IMG/VR virus record: IMGVR_UViG_3300032241_001383
Coordinates: 1 to 26,140 of that record
DNA length: 26,140 nucleotides
Source of the DNA: a virus
Direction: 5' to 3' (one strand)
Positions within the stretch are counted from its first letter, which is position 1. The number at the start of each line of letters is the position of its first letter. The notes beneath the pieces are model-generated. The model did no database searches. It had not been told where the DNA came from and saw only the letters and a program-made list of their open reading frames with translations. The position numbers and the translations under genes are program-made. This document shows positions 9,312 to 17,091 of this stretch, in pieces.

Positions 9312-9833
9312 TTAATGCTCCGTTCCGTTCTCGTGCCACTTCCCGGTCTGTGCCCCATACAGGAAGAAAGCGCCGCTCGGGGGTCCGAATTGTCTTTCGT
9401 ACATACGGACCTTCGCTGCGGTTCGGCTGTTGGACAAAACCCCGATAATCAGTGGAATTCCAAGGGTGTCGGCCACCTTTTTGCTGAATTCGCACAATTG
9501 TTTTGCCCGACCGCCTTTTGCGCTGCGAAACTCAGGGTAAATGAAAATGGCCTTTTCTTCGACTACTAGGCTGTCCGAATACCACATATTTCCGATTCGG
9601 AGCAGCACCAGACCTTCTATTTTCCCACCCGGCTTGCCAATAACGGCACAAATGCCGTGATCCTGATGCAAAGCAGGCCAGATTTCTGCCGCTAATTTCT
9701 GCGGATTCGGGTTCAAAAACCCGTTTTCTTCACACGCAGACATGGCAAGCGCCATGATCTCGTCCATGTCTTCCGGCGTGGCGACACGGATTTTCAAGTC
9801 GGTAGCAGCAGCAAGGTTCAATTCTTTAGTCAC
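9312..9833 (-). CDS. GNAT-family N-acetyltransferase
   Basis: 173 residues from a GTG start at 9833, overlapping the end of the preceding gene by eight bases. After a short leader, [16 protein letters not shown] (about 15-30) is the usual GNAT opening. Residues 88-113 ([20 protein letters not shown] and on) carry the beta4 strand and a Q/R-x-x-G-x-G/A-type acetyl-CoA pyrophosphate loop (RSAKGGRA). [20 protein letters not shown] (128-147) matches the C-terminal half of the fold, ending with FFLYG. GNAT proteins beside glycine-motif and giant ejection proteins are common in podovirus-like late operons. The substrate is unknown; it may modify a virion or host protein. Certain of the family, not of the target. 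Confidence 0.88.
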   Translation of the reverse strand: MTKELNLAAATDLKIRVATPEDMDEIMALAMSACEENGFLNPNPQKLAAEIWPALHQDHGICAVIGKPGGKIEGLVLLRIGNMWYSDSLVVEEKAIFIYPEFRSAKGGRAKQLCEFSKKVADTLGIPLIIGVLSNSRTAAKVRMYERQFGPPSGAFFLYGAQTGKWHENGTEH

Positions 9834-10440
9834 GCTTTGGCCCCGGGAGGTTTTTAAGGGTTTTAATGGTTTTCGCTCGATACCGCTTCACAAACTCATC
9901 CAGCACTTTATGGCCCAATTCGAGATCTCCTTCCCCGATCGTCTGGACCTGTTCCGGGGAAAGCACATATTCGCCACCCGCCGCGACGATCGGAACCGCA
10001 TCCACCCGACCGCCTTCAGCATGGCCCTGTACGCTTTCCCCGTAGGGCCCGGCGCCCCCGCCGTAGGGGGTTGCGCCGCCGCCGTAGGGAGTCCCCCCAA
10101 ACATCCGGCGCATATGCTTGAAACCGGCCATCGTATTCCCTTCCCCCATAGCCGAAATAATGTCCGCAGGGACCACATAGCTCCCGGACGGTACATGCAT
10201 AGGCAGATGGTCCGTGCGGCCCGCCACGGGGCTGTGGATCGGCCCTACATGCAATTTCGCGCCTACCTTGGGCATATGGACATGGGGCATTTTGGGCGGA
10301 TGGAAGCCGCCTCCTGCCTGTGTCTGCCGGGCAGTATTCAGGGCAGCCGCGACGGCCTGATCCTTGGGATGCCCCGCATGGATCATTTCAGCAATATTGG
10401 TGCTGATCGTTTTTTGAGATTTTCCGGGTTTCAGGGGCAT
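9826..10440 (-). CDS. Conserved phage protein with glycine motifs, partner of the GNAT
   Basis: 204 residues, ATG 10440 with GAGG upstream that overlaps the previous gene's stop. Residues 1-38 ([20 protein letters not shown], then [16 protein letters not shown]) form a small basic helical motif seen at the start of many phage and phage-like proteins. A His/Pro-rich linker follows, then [20 protein letters not shown] and a tandem PYGGGA segment (about 115-132). The C-terminal part has [20 protein letters not shown] and a basic end, [17 protein letters not shown] know this protein type from podovirus-like genomes next to a GNAT gene but not its function. GC content is clearly above that of the two genes upstream in the operon. 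Confidence 0.8.
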   Translation of the reverse strand: MPLKPGKSQKTISTNIAEMIHAGHPKDQAVAAALNTARQTQAGGGFHPPKMPHVHMPKVGAKLHVGPIHSPVAGRTDHLPMHVPSGSYVVPADIISAMGEGNTMAGFKHMRRMFGGTPYGGGATPYGGGAGPYGESVQGHAEGGRVDAVPIVAAGGEYVLSPEQVQTIGEGDLELGHKVLDEFVKRYRAKTIKTLKNLPGPKRD

Positions 10441-10447
10441 ACCAACC

Positions 10448-10789
10448 TCACGAGTAACTGATGGTCACGGCCTGACCCGTTCCCGGCGCAACGAAGATGC
10501 CGTTATTGACAGGCATATTCAGAACAACGACGCCGATTGTAGTTGGAATGGCAAATATTGGGTTTGTCGTTGAGCCTGCCGAATTAGCGTCATAAATATA
10601 TCCCGCTGCGGATCCGCCGTTAATGATGCTGATCACTCCAACTCTTCCAGAACCAGACTTAATCAGTGTCGCGGCAATGATGTTCGCCTGATTCTGGGCG
10701 CCCATCACATTTAAATAAGTATTGGCAAGGCCGTTAATAGCCGTAACTATATTTTTGGCTGTTGTCAGGATATCGGTTAAAGAAGCCAT
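10448..10789 (-). CDS. Small putative virion protein (113 aa)
   Basis: Starts [20 protein letters not shown] at ATG 10789 with AAGG eight bases upstream. The first 40 residues form an amphipathic helix; the rest is beta-rich and Gly/Ile/Val-rich ([37 protein letters not shown]) and ends [13 protein letters not shown] helix joined to a small beta domain fits a decoration or fibre-base protein, and I have seen this type in other podovirus-like late operons, but no function is established to my knowledge. It lies between the glycine-rich fibre and the glycine-motif protein. Confidence 0.72.
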   Translation of the reverse strand: MASLTDILTTAKNIVTAINGLANTYLNVMGAQNQANIIAATLIKSGSGRVGVISIINGGSAAGYIYDANSAGSTTNPIFAIPTTIGVVVLNMPVNNGIFVAPGTGQAVTISYS

Positions 10790-10803
10790 TAAATTAGCCT
10801 TGC

Positions 10804-11601
10804 TTAAAAACTATAGTAAGTAAACGCAATCGCACCGGCAGTCCCTGATTGACCATAAACATTAATTCCGTCTGGCGTTGGTCCACCGCCAACACCATAT
10901 CCACCACTGAAATAATCAGGAAGCGTCAACCCGGGAATCCCGCCAGAAGCAGCATTTCCGTTTGTTCCTTGAACAGTAAAATCTTTTGGACCAACAGATG
11001 TAAGAAAACTTGCGGTTCCGCCTTTGCTGCACTGATCAGGTCCGTAACCGCCGTAATTAATCCAAGCCCAAGGACCAAACCCTTCTGTTGCTTCGCCGTC
11101 AAGAGAAGTCGGGGTGTTTGGATTAGGGTTATCGTTAATTTGTAAAATAGGTGTTTGTGTATAAGGGATTGGATAATCGTTGTAATATAAAATTGCTACT
11201 GGGACTGGAGATCCACTTCCTCCGCCATATCCTAAGTAAGGATTGTAAAACCCTCCTGTGCCAGATCCGCGCAAACCATAACTAAAAATTTTTCCCGTAT
11301 TTACCGGAAATTTGTATTTATAAATATAAGATCCTCCTCCGCCACCAAAAGCAACAAAAGTTCCTTCAGGAAATCTAGGGTAAGGCAAATGACCTCCAGA
11401 ATCTGGTAAGTTTTGAACTGTTCCAGCACCGCCTCCGGCTCCTGCCGCTAAAATTTCAATTGTGCAGTATTTTGCATTTGGCAATGGAAGGTCGCTAACA
11501 CCTTTATCATTTCCATTGCCTACAAGACCGTAATAGACATTTCTGTATAGAAACCCAGAGTCATTATTCGGTTCCAAAGATCTTGACATAAAAAGGTTCA
11601 T
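10804..11601 (-). CDS. Glycine-rich fibre-like virion protein
   Basis: 265 residues from ATG 11601, which overlaps the stop of the upstream gene as ATGA; a longer frame up to 11631 would intrude into that gene. After a 40-residue leader, KYCTIEILAAGAGGGAG opens a glycine-rich beta domain of the type seen in phage fibres and adhesins. Gly clusters are spaced by aromatic residues throughout (GGGGGSYIYKYKF, YNPYLGYGGGSG, GGYGVGGGP). It closes with GTAGAIAFTYYSF, which parallels the ends of the fibre at 24209 and the remnant at 23304. The role is probably surface display or receptor contact. Low GC compared with the genes after it. Confidence 0.75.
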   Translation of the reverse strand: MNLFMSRSLEPNNDSGFLYRNVYYGLVGNGNDKGVSDLPLPNAKYCTIEILAAGAGGGAGTVQNLPDSGGHLPYPRFPEGTFVAFGGGGGSYIYKYKFPVNTGKIFSYGLRGSGTGGFYNPYLGYGGGSGSPVPVAILYYNDYPIPYTQTPILQINDNPNPNTPTSLDGEATEGFGPWAWINYGGYGPDQCSKGGTASFLTSVGPKDFTVQGTNGNAASGGIPGLTLPDYFSGGYGVGGGPTPDGINVYGQSGTAGAIAFTYYSF

Positions 11602-12143
11602 GCAAACCCCGTCAAGAGCGTGGCATACCAAAAATTAGTACTTGATCGATATGTTGCTACTAACAAATCAACAGCATTTGCTCCCGTAGATAGCACGCCA
11701 GCAGAACCATTGGCCCATTTAAAACTTGACGGCCAAGTAATAGTTCTATTACCCGTTGCATCTTGCGTAATAAACCAGTTAATGCATTGACCATCTGATG
11801 GATTAGAAAGTGTTGGAGCAACAGTTACATTTGCCGTGAATGTGGTTGAAAAAACATTAGACGCGGCGCAATTAACTGTCATCGATGTTGGGCTAAAAAC
11901 AACATTAGAAATAGGGGTTGCAGCGCCTCCGGGCTGGGTAACTACTCCTGTGGAATTGTTGAAAGTCATTGTGGATCCGGCAATTGCAGATCCGTTTGTA
12001 TAGAGAAACTGAGTATTAGAACCGCCAACGCTAGGAGAAGGTCCTGTAGGACCAGTAGGACCAGTAGGCCCTGTTCCTCCGCCGCCGCCAGCAGCAAAAT
12101 CGGCATCTATGTACGGATTTCCTATTATGTAAGGAACGGACAT
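11598..12143 (-). CDS. Fibre-like protein with short collagen repeat
   Basis: 181 residues. ATG 12143 overlaps the upstream TGA by one base (TGATG). Residues 18-36 hold a Gly run followed by [11 protein letters not shown], a short collagen-like Gly-X-Y stretch. The remaining 140 residues are Thr/Asn/Ser-rich and beta-structured: GGSNTQFLYTNGSAIAGS, then SNVFSTTFTANVTVAPTLSN, DGQCINWFITQDATGNRTIT and WPSSFKWANGSAG, ending FWYATLLTGFA. The DGQ...W.I.QDATGNRTITWP pattern is one I know from C-terminal heads of phage fibres. A trimeric minor fibre is the likely form. It is translationally coupled on both sides. Confidence 0.78.
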   Translation of the reverse strand: MSVPYIIGNPYIDADFAAGGGGGTGPTGPTGPTGPSPSVGGSNTQFLYTNGSAIAGSTMTFNNSTGVVTQPGGAATPISNVVFSPTSMTVNCAASNVFSTTFTANVTVAPTLSNPSDGQCINWFITQDATGNRTITWPSSFKWANGSAGVLSTGANAVDLLVATYRSSTNFWYATLLTGFA

Positions 12144-12319
12144 CAGTTAACAAACCTTATCCATTGATTAATGGTCGATGGGGAAGCTTCTAATCCTAAT
12201 AAAATTATTCCAGAACATGTCCCGTTTGCAGCCGCCGGGCTGCTTAAGCCGGCAGGGCCGGTAGGCCCAACAGGCCCTTGCGGTCCCGGAGAAACGACTT
12301 CAATAATTTTGCATGCCAT
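12143..12319 (-). CDS. 58-residue collagen-motif mini protein
   Basis: A short gene that fills the space between the tail hub and the collagen-motif fibre exactly. Its ATG (12319-12317) overlaps the hub stop TGA by one base, and its own TGA (12145-12143) overlaps the next ATG by one base, so three genes are joined by TGATG couplings. The product starts MACKIIEVVSPGPQGPVGPT, giving four Gly-X-Y triplets at residues 11-24, and ends with a small Trp-containing tail (STINQWIRFVN). The tail resembles the end of small beta heads of fibres. Function unknown; it could be a minor fibre or assembly partner of the next gene's product. Confidence 0.72.
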   Translation of the reverse strand: MACKIIEVVSPGPQGPVGPTGPAGLSSPAAANGTCSGIILLGLEASPSTINQWIRFVN

Positions 12320-14472
12320 CAGAATTTACCGTCTTGCTGGAAACGATATCGGATGTTTCCGATACGCCAGAAGCTGTTCAGATCTTCGCTTTCCAGCTTT
12401 ATAGACACCAGACGACCTCGAATTCTAGGCGTCAAAAAAGTGGTGTTTACGGTCATTGGATACGGGCCATATGCAATCGGAGTCTGGCCCGCATAATCGG
12501 TTGCATAAAAAGTAAGATTGACGGTTGCATTTTGATCGCCGCCATACAATCCCCATTTCATGTCAGGCCAGACTTGATCGATAAATGTCTTGAGGTCCGC
12601 TTCGTTAAGCGCGAAATACCCGGTCTGAAAGCTTGACACCATCGGCGATGTATCTGCATTGAACAGATAATTACCGTTATTTGATTCATGCTGATAGAGC
12701 TGAAGAGTGTTTGGATCAGACCCAATAGGGGCGCCTAAAACAGACTGATCAACCCATGCGGAACGAGCAAGGTTTCCAAAATCCCACTGCTGCAGAACTA
12801 CGTTGAACTTGACGTAAGCATTGATCTCTCCGCTATTGCTGAGAGTCGGGTAGTACCAAGTGATTTCTCCAAAACGAGAATTGACAGCAACGCGAATTTT
12901 GTCGAGATTGCTGGTATCGAGATCTTGGAAGATGACATCCCAGACGGGACAAAATACCGGCTGTATTCCTGAGCCGGTCAAGCTGAAGAATTGGCTTGGA
13001 CCCATCCAGTAGACGACACCGTTGACGCTGGCCGCCGCTTTTCTGGCGATCAGGCCGCATCCCGTACCAATTTCGTTGAACGAATACACATACGGAGGCC
13101 CGATGTATTGCATGGACCAGCAATCAATGTCTGTCCAGATAATGCCTTGCTGCGGACCCTGAATTGCTCCAACGATTTTGGACCCTTTTGGAATGCGATA
13201 AGAGCCCGCTTGATTGGTGACAAGGGGTATCCAACTATAAAAGTTGTTTACGTCGCACCATCTGACAAGCAAAGGATCTTGAACGCCTGTTTCGGTAGAT
13301 CCCCAAGCGATAATTTGCCTTTGAGGCATTGCGACAAATACGCCATCGTTAACTGGTGGCGCAAAAGGAATGATGGTTGCCTCAGAGGCATTAGATGTCG
13401 GATCCCATTGGTAAATGGGTTGGAATTGAGGTGTTCCTGTAGGAGGAGGATTGATGGGGCAACTGATTAAAATTTGACCCCAGTTATCCATCGTCCAGTC
13501 ATTTGCAGAAATAGGGTCGCCAGAAGCAGGGTTTAAAGTTTCTCCGTAACCGTATTTCCCAAAACCGTAATGCCCTAAACCATATCCTGAATAGAACGCC
13601 TCAGCTCCTTTTCCGAAGCTGTAAATCAAATAAGCTTTGTCGGTGTTACCGATATAAACATTTGCACTGGCAGGAGATTGCACAATGCTATTGATAACAA
13701 AATTGTTTTGATTGACAACCGATTGAACAATGTAGTTACCGTACAAATAAATCGGGCTTCCGATGCCATCACTAATGTCAGTTTGGACTAGTATTGGATA
13801 AGTGCTTCCTTGCGAATAACCATGATTTGGAAGCAAAACATTAACGGCAACAGCGCCTGCCGTCGTAGTGAACTGGGCGATGGAAGCAGAAGAAGAAGTA
13901 GAAGTTGCGTAGTTGGGATTACCGAGGATTGTCAAAGCTTCAACGTAATACTGCGTTGAATTGAAAATTACTACATTAGGATTGCAAGGGTAAAGACCAA
14001 ACAGCACAATTCCACCAACGCTGATGTGCGTTGCAATGTATACGGAATCGTATTGGGTAATCGGCCCGACAGTAGTGTCGGTAATGACGACAAGAGAACT
14101 TCCTGAAGTGGTAGAAGCTTGAGGAGGGATTTGGTTGGTCAAAGATTTAGGAGTGATATCGGTGTAGTTTAAGCTTGGGTTACTACCGTCTATAACGCCA
14201 AGAATCGACCTACCACTTTCATTCTCTGTACCAAAAGCCAAACGGCGCACGGCATTTGTGTCTTCCCACGCCCACAGGTTTCTAATGATGGCGGGGATCC
14301 CTGTAGACCCCAAATAATACTTTATCCACCCGCCAAGTTTCTGAATCAATCCAATGCCATTACGATCTGGAATAAACCTGATCAAATTGCAAGTAGAAAT
14401 ACCCGTTGTATTAAGAGCGGGTGTTTCGTTCTGATCTACTCCGGGAATCAATTTTACTGATGCGTGAGGCAT
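12319..14472 (-). CDS. Tail hub / DNA stabilisation protein (P22 gp10-like)
   Basis: 717 residues, ATG 14472 with GAGG upstream. It starts MPHASVKLIPGVDQNETPAL and goes on with LIRFIPDRNGIGLIQKLGGW, the usual opening of phage tail-hub/stabilisation proteins. The middle is beta-rich and looks like a propeller (GLGHYGFGKYGYGE; SANDWTMDNWGQILISCP). Then comes PQRQIIAWGSTE, WCDVNNFYSWIPL, the segment GSYRIPKGSKIVGAIQGPQQ, and YWMGPSQFFSLTGSGIQPV, the most conserved part of these proteins. It forms the tail tube or nozzle under the portal and adaptor. The adaptor gene lies just upstream, six bases away, as expected. I am sure of the broad role, less sure whether it is closest to P22 gp10 or T7 gp12. 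Confidence 0.8.
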   Translation of the reverse strand: MPHASVKLIPGVDQNETPALNTTGISTCNLIRFIPDRNGIGLIQKLGGWIKYYLGSTGIPAIIRNLWAWEDTNAVRRLAFGTENESGRSILGVIDGSNPSLNYTDITPKSLTNQIPPQASTTSGSSLVVITDTTVGPITQYDSVYIATHISVGGIVLFGLYPCNPNVVIFNSTQYYVEALTILGNPNYATSTSSSASIAQFTTTAGAVAVNVLLPNHGYSQGSTYPILVQTDISDGIGSPIYLYGNYIVQSVVNQNNFVINSIVQSPASANVYIGNTDKAYLIYSFGKGAEAFYSGYGLGHYGFGKYGYGETLNPASGDPISANDWTMDNWGQILISCPINPPPTGTPQFQPIYQWDPTSNASEATIIPFAPPVNDGVFVAMPQRQIIAWGSTETGVQDPLLVRWCDVNNFYSWIPLVTNQAGSYRIPKGSKIVGAIQGPQQGIIWTDIDCWSMQYIGPPYVYSFNEIGTGCGLIARKAAASVNGVVYWMGPSQFFSLTGSGIQPVFCPVWDVIFQDLDTSNLDKIRVAVNSRFGEITWYYPTLSNSGEINAYVKFNVVLQQWDFGNLARSAWVDQSVLGAPIGSDPNTLQLYQHESNNGNYLFNADTSPMVSSFQTGYFALNEADLKTFIDQVWPDMKWGLYGGDQNATVNLTFYATDYAGQTPIAYGPYPMTVNTTFLTPRIRGRLVSIKLESEDLNSFWRIGNIRYRFQQDGKF

Positions 14473-14478
14473 CTCAGA

Positions 14479-15261
14479 CTACCTCGAAGGAGTCGCAACA
14501 GGAGAACTTGAAAGAGAAGACCACGCAGAAGCTTGGAATTTCTTACGACCTTCTTCACCGGCCGCTCCGCGCACCAAAGCCTGATACTGGCTTTCATAGC
14601 TCTGAGCCATTGAGGGATCGTCGCTCATGCGCCCAAAGTTACGCTGATAGGCGCTGATATAGATCATGCTCGCCATGATCAAAAGATCAGGAAGGTATGC
14701 GCTAATGAACGTAGTCTGCGTCGATGCGTCAGTGCCGTTATCAGAAAACTTGTACAAAGTAGGCAGTCTTTGAACGCCACGAATAGTCAGCGGATAGTCT
14801 TGGTCTGGATATGGCCCTACATAAATGTTGTTGTAGGTGTTGCCACCAGTCGATGCATCTCCTCCGGCCATAGCAAAATACTTTGGGGGGGCCCATACAG
14901 AACTGTCATTAAAGACATTTTGCAAGAACTCTTTGGTTACCGGGTAAAGAGGAACTTTAGTCGTCCCATCAAGGTAGGTAATCGTCTGAACGGTTACAAA
15001 ATCGTTGACGGAAATGCTCAATTCATTGTTGCCGGCCGTTAGTGAATAGCTGGTGTTCAGCGTCAACGCCGGCAACAAATCAAGATCACGCTGAATACGC
15101 AACTCTGCGTAATTCAGCATCTGAGGGATAATTGCATCAAAAGCAGGGTCGTTATTACCAACAACAATACCACCTACGGTCGTTGTATTGACGACCGCCA
15201 TTGTGCCGATCTGCGTGACATACCCGTTATAGGTAAGCGGAGTCGTGTTGGGGGTACTCAT
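14479..15261 (-). CDS. Head-tail adaptor (SU10-type)
   Basis: 260 residues from ATG 15261. The N-terminal region has a helix (DAIIPQMLNYAELRIQRDLD, about 43-62). A beta part follows (NELSISVNDFVTVQTITYLD). Then YPLTIRGVQRLPTLY and YLPDLLIMASMIYISAYQRN lead into a helical, polar tail ending in Ser/Pro. This order (helix with YAELRIQRDLD, strand block, R..RLPTLY, LP.LL..A..Y...Y..) is typical of the SU10-type adaptor placed between portal and tail tube. The tail-hub gene follows directly. A second, gp4-like connector is found at 21064-21789, so two ring components may be stacked in this tail. Confidence 0.78.
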   Translation of the reverse strand: MSTPNTTPLTYNGYVTQIGTMAVVNTTTVGGIVVGNNDPAFDAIIPQMLNYAELRIQRDLDLLPALTLNTSYSLTAGNNELSISVNDFVTVQTITYLDGTTKVPLYPVTKEFLQNVFNDSSVWAPPKYFAMAGGDASTGGNTYNNIYVGPYPDQDYPLTIRGVQRLPTLYKFSDNGTDASTQTTFISAYLPDLLIMASMIYISAYQRNFGRMSDDPSMAQSYESQYQALVRGAAGEEGRKKFQASAWSSLSSSPVATPSR

Positions 15262-15266
15262 GGCAT

Positions 15267-15710
15267 TTATACCTTAGTGAACAATGCCGCTTCCGCAGCC
15301 CTACGGCGAGTCAACCCCGGCACCTCAACGGCACCGGCCTTGTTCCATTTTCCGAATTCAAGTGCAGCTTTATCAAAATCCCCGTTATTTATTAGCAACA
15401 ATAAGGTAGATGATTTGAAACTTCCGACCCCAAGATTGTAAACAAAGTCAGTCAAAGCATCGAACTGGTTTTGATTGATCTGAACCTTGACGTAAATATT
15501 TACGAAACGGCCCGCTTCCTTCAGGTCCGCCATCAGGAAATCATCAGCTTGATGCTGGGTGATGGTCACGCCTTGGCGCACATCCGATCCCGTATGCCCA
15601 TAACCAACCGTCCAGACGCCGGCCGGATCTGAATAAGCCGTGAGCTGGCAACCCTCAAATTCTTTCGTGAGGGCCACGCAATTCTCGCTTGGCGTCATTT
15701 GATTAGTCAT
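15267..15710 (-). CDS. Endolysin: GH24 lysozyme (T4/P22 type)
   Basis: 147 residues; ATG 15710 overlaps the previous TGA as ATGA. KEFEGCQLTAYSDPAGVWTV followed by GYGHT carries the catalytic Glu19, Asp28 and Thr34 with the E-8-D-5-T spacing of T4 lysozyme. The C-terminal lobe includes QINQNQFDALTDFVYNLGVG and the end LTRRRAAEAALF. It cleaves the glycan between MurNAc and GlcNAc. There is no signal peptide or SAR segment at the N-terminus, so it needs a holin for release; the holin-like gene is immediately upstream. Length fits the family. Confidence 0.95.
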   Translation of the reverse strand: MTNQMTPSENCVALTKEFEGCQLTAYSDPAGVWTVGYGHTGSDVRQGVTITQHQADDFLMADLKEAGRFVNIYVKVQINQNQFDALTDFVYNLGVGSFKSSTLLLLINNGDFDKAALEFGKWNKAGAVEVPGLTRRRAAEAALFTKV

Positions 15711-15943
15711 TCACTACTCTCTATCGAACATTCAAAACCAACGACGATCGGGGGAACCTGACGCCTTGACCAGTAATCGATCAGACTGGTTTGCGGTTTC
15801 GGATTCCCCCATTCGTCAGTCTCAACTTCTAGACCGGCTGTCGGATGACATTCCGACTTTTTTGCTGGTGATAACGTGCATGATGCCGTTGCCAACGGCA
15901 ACAACGGCAACCACGCCAGCAGCCAGATTCTGGATCGTGTCAT
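15707..15943 (-). CDS. Putative small lipoprotein, partly out of frame inside the holin-like gene (spanin candidate)
   Basis: 78 residues from ATG 15943. The first 40 codons overlap the holin-like gene in another frame; the rest fills the space to the lysozyme and stops in an ATGA overlap with it. The start reads MTRSRIWLLAWLPLLPLATA followed by SC: a short basic segment, a hydrophobic core and a Cys22 in a weak lipobox (TASC). After the Cys the chain is polar with aromatic residues (DEWGNPKPQTSLIDYW) and a short Pro pair. A small lipoprotein overlapping a lysis gene is the pattern of Rz1-type outer-membrane spanins. I see no matching inner-membrane spanin, the lipobox has Thr at -3, and the overlap with a membrane-protein frame could mimic a signal. 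The frame also extends upstream to 16084. Real coding is likely; the spanin role is a guess. Confidence 0.5.
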   Translation of the reverse strand: MTRSRIWLLAWLPLLPLATASCTLSPAKKSECHPTAGLEVETDEWGNPKPQTSLIDYWSRRQVPPIVVGFECSIESSE

Positions 15944-16115
15944 TGTCCAATTCCAACGGAAAACCAAAACCCTTGGCAATGGCAAGCGACGTACCAAAAA
16001 CCGCCACCAAGGCATTGGTGGCGACAGTACGCTCTTTCCACGTTTTAGGGTCAGCGACCTGTTTTCCTTCTTTGAAAAGCTCAAAGAACTTGGGAAGATT
16101 GCTGAAAAGTCCCAT
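15822..16115 (-). CDS. Holin-like membrane protein, two TM segments
   Basis: 97 residues, ATG 16115, one base after the preceding gene's stop. An amphipathic start (LPKFFELFKEGKQVADPKTW) precedes two hydrophobic segments at about 31-52 (VATNALVAVFGTSLAIAKGF) and 61-82 (IQNLAAGVVAVVAVGNGIMH), joined by a short acidic loop (LELDND). The end is basic and Ser/Arg-rich. The arrangement W..R.V..NA..A..., D..T...A.G..A....... and SKKVG is one I associate with small phage holin-like proteins. Its place two genes before the lysozyme agrees. It would form membrane lesions that free the signal-less endolysin. Confidence 0.7.
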   Translation of the reverse strand: MGLFSNLPKFFELFKEGKQVADPKTWKERTVATNALVAVFGTSLAIAKGFGFPLELDNDTIQNLAAGVVAVVAVGNGIMHVITSKKVGMSSDSRSRS

Positions 16116-16116
16116 A

Positions 16117-16482
16117 TCAGGACGCCTTTGGAGCCGCTAGCGCCGCTGCCTGCGGAGCAAGCTGGTTTACGACCGTAGTAACAAGGGTCGTTACGGTCTT
16201 GTCTGCAATATCTGCACCAGCCGCCTTGAACGCAGGAATCGCAGCGGCAATACCGGCCTCGACCGCAGCGCCTACCGCAGCGGCGCTACCCGCACCACCG
16301 CCAGTCACAAGATTGGAAAGAATCGTGGTGCCAATCAAGGTAACAATATTTTCAAGATCTGCCGCGCTGATTTTTTCCAGCTCGGCCAACGCAGCCTTGG
16401 CATCGGCCTCGATCGTCTGCCCGATGGAGCTGGTCGCAAACCAACTTTCAACCTTTGAAACGATATTGCTAAAAACAGACAT
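16117..16482 (-). CDS. Ala-rich hydrophobic small protein in the lysis block
   Basis: 121 residues. The start at ATG 16482 is set by a strong AAGGAG at 16494-16489; a longer frame up to 16506 lacks such a site. The product is helical: MSVFSNIVSKVESWFATSSI is amphipathic, an Ala/Glu helix follows, then LENIVTLIGTTILSNLVTGG and AAAVGAAVEAGIAAAIPAF are hydrophobic and Gly/Ala-rich, and the end is Ala-rich. I recognise no family. Membrane association is plausible; its place between two lysis-type membrane proteins suggests a part in lysis timing, but an internal virion peptide cannot be excluded. Confidence 0.68.
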   Translation of the reverse strand: MSVFSNIVSKVESWFATSSIGQTIEADAKAALAELEKISAADLENIVTLIGTTILSNLVTGGGAGSAAAVGAAVEAGIAAAIPAFKAAGADIADKTVTTLVTTVVNQLAPQAAALAAPKAS

Positions 16483-16488
16483 GCTTAT

Positions 16489-16494
16489 CTCCTT
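16489..16494 (-). promoter_or_regulatory. Strong ribosome binding site fixing the start at 16482
   Basis: AAGGAG on the minus strand, six bases before ATG 16482. It shows that the gene starts here and not at the longer in-frame start at 16506. It lies just before the 3' end of the upstream small membrane protein gene (stop at 16503). Confidence 0.75.
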
Positions 16495-16502
16495 AAATGA
16501 TC

Positions 16503-16718
16503 TCAATGATGAATAAAAATGCTTTTTAAAAACTCAGCAGCAAACCCGGGGCCTAAAAAAACTGAGACTGCAAGAGCCCAAATTGCCCATTGAAGTTGCG
16601 TCATTTTTTTTGCCCCCTTAGTCAAGGCATCTGAAATAGTGCTGTATCGCAACGCACATTCGGCAAGATGTACATCTATTTTTGTAGATGTTTCTTGAAT
16701 TTTTTGTTCCAGCTCCAT
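16503..16718 (-). CDS. Small one-TM membrane protein, XhlA-like plan
   Basis: 71 residues from ATG 16718, chosen because AGAAGGG lies seven bases upstream; a TTG two codons earlier is less likely. An N-terminal helical region (MELEQKIQETSTKIDVHLAE) with heptad-like spacing is followed by a basic turn (KGAKK) and one membrane segment at about 41-60 (QLQWAIWALAVSVFLGPGFA), then a short end with HH. This coiled-coil plus C-terminal membrane anchor plan is like XhlA/haemolysin-type holin partners. The protein is first in the lysis block. Function is inferred from plan and place only. Confidence 0.68.
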   Translation of the reverse strand: MELEQKIQETSTKIDVHLAECALRYSTISDALTKGAKKMTQLQWAIWALAVSVFLGPGFAAEFLKSIFIHH

Positions 16719-16743
16719 GCCCAAACCCTTCTAAATTAAAAAA

Positions 16744-17079
16744 CTAAGACTTTCCTCGAAACTTTTGCCAAGGAGGCATCTTGATTACCGACGCGGAAGC
16801 GCCCTCCATCTGAGCAATCTGTGCTGCAATTGTTGCTTGCACTTTTGGCGTTGACGGATTGGGAATCCATCCCAAAACCTGAGTAGGAGTCAGGTCTGGA
16901 TAAGCCGTGAATTTAGTCGGATCGGGTCCGCCAACAGCCGTGGTTCCAACCTTACGGGCCGTGTATTTGCCATCAGTTCCAGTCACGACCCAAGTTACTG
17001 ATGTGACGACATCAGTCAAAGATCCTTGAAAAGGAGCAACCGTCATGGATGAAACTGTCGTTGTATAAGTAATTGCCAT
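16744..17079 (-). CDS. Small virion-associated protein of unknown function (DUF7936-like)
   Basis: 111 residues, ATG 17079 with GGAG upstream. It has a beta-rich first half (AITYTTTVSSMTVAP; TDVVTSVTWVVTGTDGKYTA) and then YPDLTPTQVLGWIPNP followed by a helix (VQATIAAQIAQMEG) and a short end with PPWQKF. The pattern TSVTW.VTGTDG.Y.A, DPT.F..Y.DLT...V.GW and a final small helix is one I link to DUF7936-type proteins beside phage fibres; this link is from memory and not checked. It follows the beta-repeat fibre and precedes the lysis block. Confidence 0.7.
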   Translation of the reverse strand: MAITYTTTVSSMTVAPFQGSLTDVVTSVTWVVTGTDGKYTARKVGTTAVGGPDPTKFTAYPDLTPTQVLGWIPNPSTPKVQATIAAQIAQMEGASASVIKMPPWQKFRGKS

Positions 17080-17091
17080 TTCTGCTCCGTA

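Noticed and set aside
9742-10461. Plus-strand frame of 239 codons, and a similar one at 8889-9569
   Set aside because: Both lie opposite well-supported minus-strand genes in GC-rich sequence, where long antisense frames are common; neither has a recognisable protein feature.
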